IMG/VR virus record: IMGVR_UViG_3300023171_000024
Location: 1 to 41,476 of that record
DNA from: a virus
DNA: 41,476 nucleotides
Reading direction: 5' to 3' (one strand)
The notes beneath the pieces were generated by a model. That model ran no database searches and was not told the DNA's origin. It saw nothing but the letters and a program-made list of their open reading frames with translations. Positions 31,381-36,953 of the stretch are shown here, one piece after another (positions within the stretch are counted from its first letter, which is position 1; each line of letters starts with the position of its first letter). The position numbers and the translations under genes are program-made.

Positions 31381-31541
31381 TCTATCAACGAAAGAGCGGA
31401 CTCCACACCCGAGACCGCGACATCGCCAACATGCCGCTGGAGTCGGCATATGCCAAGGATGAGCCTTGGTGGGTGTCGCTGGCGCTGTGGCTGGCAATCA
31501 TTGGCGCTGTAGGCATGGTCTACATCGCGTTTCATTCGTAG
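31377..31541 (+). CDS. Single-span membrane protein, 54 residues
   Basis: ATG in an ATGA overlap, too short for most gene finders. Begins MIYQRKSGLHTRDRDIANMP, basic and polar, then a transmembrane helix (WWVSLALWLAIIGAVGMVYI) and the end AFHS. Topology: cytoplasmic N-terminus by the positive-inside rule. Second membrane protein in a row in this block. Function unknown. Confidence 0.6.
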   Translation: MIYQRKSGLHTRDRDIANMPLESAYAKDEPWWVSLALWLAIIGAVGMVYIAFHS

Positions 31542-31550
31542 GATCTGGAT

Positions 31551-31943
31551 ATGACCAACAACACAGAACAGCAAGCGGTGCCGGTTGCGCAGAGCGATCG
31601 TGATGCGGCTGCGACCCTCGAAGCGATCTTGCGTGATGTCTGGGATGGCTATTCGAGCGTCCACGCAATCCGAGAGGGATGCGCCGATGGTAGCTCGATC
31701 GTCCAAGCCTTCGCCCATCATCGCCTGGCCGCGATCAATGCCACCCAGACGCGAGAAGCGGAGTTGGTCGGGTTCCTTGAGCAAGTCCTCCTGTATGCCG
31801 ATCCGAGCGGAGACGGGCTCTACGACGGCGCGGGCGACATTGCGGGCGTCAAACAGAACGGCGCGTTGGTGTTGAAGGGCAGCTTTATCACGATCTGCAC
31901 CCGTATCCGCGCCGCCCTCAACGCACAGGAGGCCTCCGCATGA
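31551..31943 (+). CDS. Hypothetical early protein, 130 residues
   Basis: ATG with a GGAT-type weak site after a 9-base gap, so this junction is not a 4-base overlap. N-terminus is polar (TEQQAVPVAQSDRDAAATLEA), then ILRDVWDGYSSVHAIREG and an alanine-rich helix, then YADPSGDGLYDGAGDIAG and ITICTRIRAALN. Style resembles mosaic Ea22-like phage early proteins. No function assigned. Confidence 0.55.
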   Translation: MTNNTEQQAVPVAQSDRDAAATLEAILRDVWDGYSSVHAIREGCADGSSIVQAFAHHRLAAINATQTREAELVGFLEQVLLYADPSGDGLYDGAGDIAGVKQNGALVLKGSFITICTRIRAALNAQEASA

Positions 31944-32815
31944 CCTCCAATCCCAACCCGAGCCCCGAGTTGCGCGAGGCGGCACAAGAGGCCCACGATA
32001 CGCTGCACGAATGCACGGCGGTACTGACGGCTAACGATTGCGCAAAGGTGGCAGCTACCATGTCACGCCTCCGCGCCGCTCTTGCCACTCCAGAAGTATC
32101 TACCGATGCGCTTGCTGACACTGCCTGGGACGCACGAGTAAAAATCAATGAAAACCTTTCTTCGTTTGTTGCGAGCGATATTCAGCAACCGGGTACCTTG
32201 TCCCTTGTGCGACCGGCCGCCCAATCGGTGCAGGTGCGGCATGATGTGACAGCGGATCTCCGGAAAGTGTTTCGAGATGCTGCGAGGGGGTATGGGCGCG
32301 CAGGGACCGCCGATTTACCCGGTGGCCCGGATATGTCGATGGATGATGCGGCTGACGTGTACGCTTCGCTCGCCGCCCTCTCGCAGACACTGCCAGCGCC
32401 GGGGGAGGTGGACTATGCGGAAGCCGCGCGCGTGATGTTCGAAGCGTGCCGCGATCGGTTCATGCGGGCCGAGCAGTGCTATCCAGCGATTGATGCATTG
32501 GCCGCTGCCGGGTTCTTCGCCACCGTTGCGGCAGCGAATGACGAAGGGGTGGCGCGGATTATCGATCCATATGCGTGGAAAGCGCGGGAAAGTGATCTGG
32601 CGAGCGCTGATAAGTGGCACAAGAAAGCGGACGCTTACGCCGTTGACACCGATCCCAATATCTTTCCGCTTGGTCAGCAGGCGCTCGATAATATCGTATC
32701 GCAATGGCACGGTCTAGCTGATCGATTTGCCAAAAGTGCCGGTGATAGGGTGAAGCCCTCGCTCGCCAAAGCAGCCGCCATCCGCCTCTTGTCGCAGGGA
32801 GGGGGGAAGGCATGA
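31940..32815 (+). CDS. Mosaic early-region protein, 291 residues
   Basis: ATG in an ATGA overlap. N-terminal SPELREAAQEAHDTLHECTA resembles the repeat-rich early proteins of other phages, with VAATMSRLRAALA following. The middle is Ala/Asp-rich (SMDDAADVYASLAALSQTLP) and the C-terminal third is helical with Trp and His (WKARESDLASADKWHKKADAY). It is the largest protein of the block and probably built by domain shuffling. Unknown role. Confidence 0.6.
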   Translation: MTSNPNPSPELREAAQEAHDTLHECTAVLTANDCAKVAATMSRLRAALATPEVSTDALADTAWDARVKINENLSSFVASDIQQPGTLSLVRPAAQSVQVRHDVTADLRKVFRDAARGYGRAGTADLPGGPDMSMDDAADVYASLAALSQTLPAPGEVDYAEAARVMFEACRDRFMRAEQCYPAIDALAAAGFFATVAAANDEGVARIIDPYAWKARESDLASADKWHKKADAYAVDTDPNIFPLGQQALDNIVSQWHGLADRFAKSAGDRVKPSLAKAAAIRLLSQGGGKA

Positions 32816-33120
32816 GCAGCATCCTCACGATCCCGGTCAACGGCATCTACTTCGATCAGATCGCGTCCGGCAAGAAGACTCGCGAGTATCGGTTGCGCAC
32901 CCAGTATTGGGCCCAGCGCTTGCGTGACCGCGCATACGATGCGGTCGTGCTGACGCGAGGCTATCCCAAGGGGGGCGGCGTCGAGGGCGTTACGCGGCTC
33001 ACACGCGAGTGGCGTGGCTTCGATCCCATAACGATCACGCACCCGCACTTCGGTCCCGATCCTGTCGAGGTTTTCGCGATCGACGTCTCACGCTCGCAAC
33101 ACGAAGGGGCTTCATCATGA
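32812..33120 (+). CDS. ASCH-domain protein, 102 residues
   Basis: ATG in an ATGA overlap. ILTIPVNGIYFDQIASGKKT, then REYRLRTQYWAQRLRD and DAVVLTRGYPKGG are the ASCH fold's beta-helix-beta pattern with the basic GKKTREYR motif. ASCH proteins bind RNA or nucleosides, and some cleave modified cytidines. It is the second ASCH-like protein in this genome, the other being DUF3850-type at 15232-15513. Confidence 0.78.
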   Translation: MSSILTIPVNGIYFDQIASGKKTREYRLRTQYWAQRLRDRAYDAVVLTRGYPKGGGVEGVTRLTREWRGFDPITITHPHFGPDPVEVFAIDVSRSQHEGASS

Positions 33121-33443
33121 AGATTTCGCTCGAAACCATAAGTGACGCGATCGATCAGGGCGTGACCGGCGCTGCGAAACGCGCTGTCCCTGGCATCGTG
33201 GATACCTGCCTAAACGCGCTATGGGACCACCCCTGGTTCCCCTTCATCGTGGGCGGGCAAGTTCGGCTTATCGAGACAGGCATGAAGCCTCGCGATGCTT
33301 GGGAGCTATCCCGCAAAGTGCTGATCGAATGGGTGCGCAGCGAAGGCGTGCAGTTCGGCGACCCGCTGTACGGCTGGGATGCTCAAGGCGGTCGCGAGAT
33401 CGTGCAGGAATGCGAAATCCAGTATTGGGATGCTGCCTCATGA
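33117..33443 (+). CDS. Hypothetical protein, 108 residues
   Basis: ATG in an ATGA overlap with the ASCH gene (a longer frame exists but starts inside it). ISLETISDAIDQGVTGAAKR, then WDHPWFPFIVGGQVRLIETG with a Trp/Pro-rich loop, and an acidic C-terminus. Soluble. No family recognised. Confidence 0.55.
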   Translation: MKISLETISDAIDQGVTGAAKRAVPGIVDTCLNALWDHPWFPFIVGGQVRLIETGMKPRDAWELSRKVLIEWVRSEGVQFGDPLYGWDAQGGREIVQECEIQYWDAAS

Positions 33444-33748
33444 ACCCGACCACCAACACCGAGGCGGGGGCTGTTGCAGACGTGGCGGCGAAGCTGACGC
33501 GAGGACAACGCGACATGGTGAAAGCTCGCCACGATGAGAGCGGCAATCCGTGGCCGTTCATCTCCATCACTCAGCGGTCTGGCGGCGCTAAGGGGCGCAC
33601 GTTCGCCAAGATGCAGGACGCCGGGCTCTACGATCGCGGCAACAACCTCACACCGCTCGGCCTAGCAGTCCGCCAGCACCTTGAGCAGGGGGCGACGGCG
33701 GGGGTTGCAGAAATGAATGAACAGATGTTTGGGCAGGGGGATGGGTGA
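33440..33748 (+). CDS. Small DNA-binding-like protein, 102 residues
   Basis: ATG in an ATGA overlap. After a polar start, RGQRDMVKARHDESGNPW and RSGGAKGRTFAKMQDAGLYDR suggest a winged-helix-like pattern (LTPLGLAVRQHLEQ as the wing-helix end). This style is common for phage-encoded DNA-binding minidomains of the PadR/MarR shape; it is not proven. Function unknown. Confidence 0.55.
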   Translation: MNPTTNTEAGAVADVAAKLTRGQRDMVKARHDESGNPWPFISITQRSGGAKGRTFAKMQDAGLYDRGNNLTPLGLAVRQHLEQGATAGVAEMNEQMFGQGDG

Positions 33749-34182
33749 TGCAGGAGCCGACGATGGGATTGCTTGAAGAGCTAGCCGTGCGGTGTGAGGC
33801 GGCGAGTGCGTTGGACGTGCCGGTCCTTAAAGCACTGAACTACGACATTCTGTGCGAGCTGGGATGGACGAGCGATAATCACGATGCATACCGGCCCGAT
33901 GGTAGTCGAGCGCCGTTCGGTGTGCCGGGTTATGTCATGTTGCTGGATGACGCGATGACGCTGGTTCCGAAGGGCTGGAACTGGATGGCAGGCAACCGAG
34001 ACCAACCGGACGCACGCGCCTACGTCAACAATGGTGAGCTAGCATTTACTGGCGCTGGCATGCGACGGAACCCTAATCGCGCGTGGTATGAGACGACAGC
34101 AGCCACCCCTGCCCTAGCCCTAACCGCCGCCTCCCTCCGCGCCCGTCACGCCCTCGCTCTGTCGAAAGGATCGGAGGGGTGA
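33745..34182 (+). CDS. Hypothetical phage early protein, 145 residues
   Basis: GTG start in a GTGA overlap with the previous stop, or the adjacent ATG. The N-terminal helix ELAVRCEAASALDVPVLKAL is followed by an aromatic middle (VPKGWNWMAGNRDQ) and the end ASLRARHALALSKG, which is a family feature of many early phage proteins (SLRARHA helix). Role unknown. Confidence 0.6.
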   Translation: MMQEPTMGLLEELAVRCEAASALDVPVLKALNYDILCELGWTSDNHDAYRPDGSRAPFGVPGYVMLLDDAMTLVPKGWNWMAGNRDQPDARAYVNNGELAFTGAGMRRNPNRAWYETTAATPALALTAASLRARHALALSKGSEG

Positions 34183-34415
34183 GTAAGGAAAACCAGGACG
34201 ACGGCCTGCAATGCTTCGCTGAGGGAGACTCAGACACCAAGGGCTGGTTTGCGCGGCAATGGAAGATTTGGCCGAAAAGAGCCGATGAAACTAAGACCAC
34301 GAACCTCAGCTTCCTTTACGGAGGGATACTGGCCTACCGAAAAGCGCACCAATTGCAGCCTGAGATGTCCAATGACCTGCGGCAGAACATTGAGTGGCTT
34401 GACCGCCATCCGTAG
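34179..34415 (+). CDS. Hypothetical protein, 78 residues, last gene of early rightward block
   Basis: GTG in a GTGA overlap. MSKENQDDGLQCFAEGDSDT, then WFARQWKIWPKRADET and a helix (NLSFLYGGILAYRKAHQ), ending IEWLDRHP. Followed by the two-hairpin convergent region. No function assigned. Confidence 0.55.
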   Translation: MSKENQDDGLQCFAEGDSDTKGWFARQWKIWPKRADETKTTNLSFLYGGILAYRKAHQLQPEMSNDLRQNIEWLDRHP

Positions 34416-34441
34416 CCAGCGGGGCGGCGCTCTACGAACAC

Positions 34442-34493
34442 CAGTTGTACGGTCGTATCGTACAACTGAACTACCGGATAATTTGCGGTAGTT
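34442..34493. terminator. Two tandem perfect hairpins at the convergent junction (possible bidirectional terminator)
   Basis: Hairpin 1: CAGTTGTACG and CGTACAACTG, 10 bp, 7-base loop (34442-34468). Hairpin 2: AACTACCG and CGGTAGTT, 8 bp, 9-base loop (34469-34493), starting the base after the first. They sit in the 187-base gap between the rightward early block and the leftward lysis operon. Neither has a T-run, so they would work as Rho-type blocks or as paired binding sites. The rest of the gap shows no other feature. Confidence 0.6.
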
Positions 34494-34601
34494 GCCGCGG
34501 CGAATGTTCGGAGTTTCACCGACCCGGCCCGATCACGGAACCGTTCTTCTCGGGTATCGCCGCAGCCCTCACACACTACCACCGCGCGAATCGTGTTGCA
34601 A

Positions 34602-34772
34602 TCAAACGATACGCTTAACCACCACCCTACCCACTTCCGACTTCCCCGCCTCAACCAAAGCATCCTTGGCCGCATCGAGCGTCAGGGGTGCTTTTGGGTT
34701 AGTGGCGATCTTGGCGACGGCGGGGATTAAGACGCGGCGGGCTAGGGTCGACAGCAGCTTTCCGAAGTTCAT
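34602..34772 (-). CDS. Small amphipathic protein of lysis cassette, 56 residues
   Basis: ATG in an ATGA overlap with the holin gene; longer starts lie in the holin frame and are rejected. MNFGKLLSTLARRVLIPAVA begins an amphipathic helix, then a Lys/Ala-rich end (ALVEAGKSEVGRVVVKRIV). Could be a holin regulator or a small lysis-associated protein. It is the last gene of the leftward operon. Confidence 0.5.
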   Translation of the reverse strand: MNFGKLLSTLARRVLIPAVAKIATNPKAPLTLDAAKDALVEAGKSEVGRVVVKRIV

Positions 34773-35002
34773 GGCGTAGGCTCCTTGTTCACATTGACAT
34801 CGCCGGTAGTCGTGGTGGCTACAGATCCGCTTTTGGGGCGAAAGGTACCCAACACGCCGATAAGCCCGGTCATCACGCCACCGATGCCAATCGCCTCTAC
34901 GCTCTTGCCGAACGCGAGACAGATGCAGGCAGCGGCGAATAGAAGGACGATGGCGCCTAGCGTTGCCAGGAACGCGATTAGGGTGTGGTTTTCTTCGTTC
35001 AC
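34769..35002 (-). CDS. Putative holin, 77 residues
   Basis: GTG in a GTGA overlap with the endolysin stop. Two transmembrane spans: HTLIAFLATLGAIVLLFAA at ~6-24 and SVEAIGIGGVMTGLIGVLGTF at ~34-54, then a soluble Thr/Lys tail. This size and topology fit class II holins, which form the pores that release endolysin. It follows the endolysin, with translation coupled. Confidence 0.65.
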   Translation of the reverse strand: MNEENHTLIAFLATLGAIVLLFAAACICLAFGKSVEAIGIGGVMTGLIGVLGTFRPKSGSVATTTTGDVNVNKEPTP

Positions 35003-35535
35003 GACACAATCCGATCCAGCCAGCCGTACATGAATCGCTCTTGCGATGGCGAACCTTCAGCCAAAGACAGATAGCGAGCCCCCTGGAGTGCATTCAGGAG
35101 CGCCAACAGCCGCTTCTCACCCTCCTTGCCTCGCTTGGCAATGTAGGCCCTCAGAGCGGCCACGGTGGCAGGCCCAATCTTGCCGTCAGCTACGATGTCC
35201 TTGTAATCGGCGCCCTGCTGGTTCAGTGCGTTCAATGACCGCTGTAGGAAGCCGCTAGGCACCGCTGGCCCCATGTTCACGCCGGTATCGACCAACTCGG
35301 CAGCGATCAGCGGTGATACCTCAGCGATGGCCGCAAAGCCCGGTTTCACGACATACTGCGTGCGGTAGATGTCTAGCGCCTTATCTCGCGGCATGTCCCT
35401 CATCGCGCCGCCATAGCCGTTAGTGCGAGCTACGTTGACGGTGATTCCCCAGTTGGTTTCACCGCCGCGGTCGCTAGGATCGTTGACGTAGCCGCCTTCG
35501 TTGCGGAGTACGGTTTCTAGGATTGCATCGATCAT
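34999..35535 (-). CDS. Endolysin, GH108 muramidase with PG-binding domain
   Basis: 178 residues (ATG 35535; GTG 35538 gives one more in a GTGA overlap). The GH108 catalytic Glu is in LRNEGGYVND, with RGGETNWGIT as the other hallmark. The C-terminal half holds GKIGPATVAALRAYIAK, a PG_binding_3 motif. It hydrolyses peptidoglycan at the end of infection. It has no signal peptide, so it needs the adjacent holin. Coupled on both sides. Confidence 0.87.
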   Translation of the reverse strand: MIDAILETVLRNEGGYVNDPSDRGGETNWGITVNVARTNGYGGAMRDMPRDKALDIYRTQYVVKPGFAAIAEVSPLIAAELVDTGVNMGPAVPSGFLQRSLNALNQQGADYKDIVADGKIGPATVAALRAYIAKRGKEGEKRLLALLNALQGARYLSLAEGSPSQERFMYGWLDRIVS

Positions 35536-35858
35536 CACGGCTTCCCCCTCTGTGCCCGCCAAATCTCACCCTGCTGGATCATGATCTTGTTGGCGCGCGA
35601 ATGCTTGTAATCCCGCCACGTCCTGCCGGCGAGAAACAGAATCACCCCGTATGTCAGCAGAGACACAGCCCAACCTTCAAACGGGTTGTCGTTCTTGAAC
35701 ATGATGACGGGGATCGTAAGGAATGAACCAGCGCCCATCATGCCAAGGCCGGAGCGCTCGCAAAAGTTGGTCATCTCGCGAAACTGGGTGAGCTTGAACA
35801 CGACGATAGACGTTACGATCAACCGCCCTGCGACGTTCAGGATATCAAAGACGGTCAT
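35535..35858 (-). CDS. Membrane protein of lysis cassette, 107 residues
   Basis: ATG in an ATGA overlap. About three transmembrane segments: MTVFDILNVAGRLIVTSIVV, MMGAGSFLTIPVIMF and WAVSLLTYGVILFLAG, then a basic soluble tail (RDYKHSRANKIMIQ). It may be a holin, antiholin or pore-assembly partner. Family not recognised. Confidence 0.6.
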   Translation of the reverse strand: MTVFDILNVAGRLIVTSIVVFKLTQFREMTNFCERSGLGMMGAGSFLTIPVIMFKNDNPFEGWAVSLLTYGVILFLAGRTWRDYKHSRANKIMIQQGEIWRAQRGKP

Positions 35859-36169
35859 GCCGTATCCTTCCCGCCGAACAGAGCGACACCAGCTTTGGCC
35901 TTTTGAATGGCGAATGGCAGAAGGATGTTCCACCCGGTTCCGCCGATGTAAACGATAGCGTTGGTTGCGCGAATATTAGCCTCTTCAATGCCCATCCACT
36001 GAGCCACGGACGGCATGAAGAATACGGCAAACCCGAACCCCGAAAAGAGTGTCAGTGCAATTTGCACCCACGTCATTTCCTTATAGGTCATTTGTGCCAA
36101 CGCGGTGACAGCGCCAGCGAGTGCGGACATGAACATCCACACGTGGCGCATATCGCTGTCATTAATCAC
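35855..36169 (-). CDS. Membrane protein of lysis cassette, holin-like, 104 residues
   Basis: GTG in a GTGA overlap. Spans at about 10-27 (VWMFMSALAGAVTALAQMTY), 33-52 (WVQIALTLFSGFGFAVFF) and 68-88. The C-terminus is short and basic (KAKAGVALFGGKDTA). This resembles three-span holin-like phage proteins, so it could be a second holin. It sits between two other membrane protein genes. Confidence 0.6.
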   Translation of the reverse strand: MINDSDMRHVWMFMSALAGAVTALAQMTYKEMTWVQIALTLFSGFGFAVFFMPSVAQWMGIEEANIRATNAIVYIGGTGWNILLPFAIQKAKAGVALFGGKDTA

Positions 36170-36669
36170 GACGCATTTTCAACCACTCGGCGGGGATCAC
36201 GGCGTACACCACGAACGCTGCGCCAACCAACAAGCAAACGATCTGCACAGTCACCACCCCCAACCACGAAAAGCGTTGCAAGCTGGAGAATCAATGCCGC
36301 GTCCAGCACCCGGCGATAGTCGAGATATTCCAGCCCGTTAGCCCATGCTACAGCATGCATGGAGAGCGTTACCAGATAGGCGGACCAAAGGATAGGTGAC
36401 CACCAGAACCTACGGCAAACAACGCCTACAATTATGAGAGAAATAAGGTCGATTATCGACCATGTATCCTCATGGGTCATGTAGAACCCGAGGTCGGTCA
36501 TGACGAAGGCTGGTGACGCCTCTGGATGGATCCAGGCCATTGCAAATAGTAGCCAGTTCGTAGCGATCACCAGCGCCGCCGTCAGCACGGCGTTGCGGTC
36601 CACCTTCACGCATGCCGACACTGCCACGCACAAAGCGCATAACAGGCCAAAGGTGTAGGCGGACCACAT
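36166..36669 (-). CDS. Polytopic membrane protein, 167 residues
   Basis: ATG start. Four or five membrane spans, beginning YTFGLLCALCVAVSA and including LTAALVIATNWLLFAMAW and SIIDLISLIIVGVV. The tail is Arg-rich (LVGWRSVRGVRRDPRRV). The gene is too large for most holins. It could be a lysis regulator or a superinfection-immunity protein; both are guesses. Confidence 0.6.
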   Translation of the reverse strand: MWSAYTFGLLCALCVAVSACVKVDRNAVLTAALVIATNWLLFAMAWIHPEASPAFVMTDLGFYMTHEDTWSIIDLISLIIVGVVCRRFWWSPILWSAYLVTLSMHAVAWANGLEYLDYRRVLDAALILQLATLFVVGGGDCADRLLVGWRSVRGVRRDPRRVVENAS

Positions 36670-36673
36670 GCGG

Positions 36674-36802
36674 TTAAGCTACCGTCGGCTTTTTGGGCTG
36701 CGTCGGGTTCGTGTTGCCGCCGCCGCCGGACAGCGCCTGAAACGTCTTGTTCGAGGGCTTCGGCGCCGGCTTCGGCTTTTTCGGTGTGGTTGGCTTGGTC
36801 AT
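36674..36802 (-). CDS. Pro/Lys-rich peptide, 42 residues
   Basis: ATG with AAAAGGAAAAG just upstream. MTKPTTPKKPKPAPKPSN, then a Gly/Asn linker (LSGGGGNTN) and QPKKPTVA. Highly positive and disordered. Such peptides are found near tail and lysis genes of some phages; function unknown. A longer frame exists upstream but overlaps the next gene. Confidence 0.55.
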   Translation of the reverse strand: MTKPTTPKKPKPAPKPSNKTFQALSGGGGNTNPTQPKKPTVA

Positions 36803-36803
36803 G

Positions 36804-36953
36804 TTACTTTTCCTTTTCGAAAAAATTATCTGGGACATACTCGCAGCCCACAACCCTTTCAGGGTCGTTATTGATGATAGCATCCTGCCTGCTGTTTGCA
36901 TCAACGTTTTTGGTCGAGCCATCTTCGTAGGTCATAAGAAATCTGTATGTCAT
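36804..36953 (-). CDS. Small protein between tailspike and Pro/Lys-rich peptide genes, 49 residues
   Basis: Found by reading the gap. The ATG is in an ATGA overlap with the tailspike stop. MTYRFLMTYEDGSTKNVDAN, then SRQDAIINNDPERVVGCEYV, predicts a small beta-alpha-beta fold. The acidic, non-membrane character contrasts with the neighbours. Function unknown; placement suggests a small tail-associated or lysis-regulating protein. Confidence 0.6.
   Translation of the reverse strand: MTYRFLMTYEDGSTKNVDANSRQDAIINNDPERVVGCEYVPDNFFEKEK

Noticed and set aside
34334-34675. Leftward 113-codon frame with CEGCGDTREERF, resembling a zinc ribbon
   Set aside because: It runs antisense through the end of a well-coupled rightward gene, overlaps the last lysis gene, has no good start and spans both hairpins. 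Kept as noncoding.
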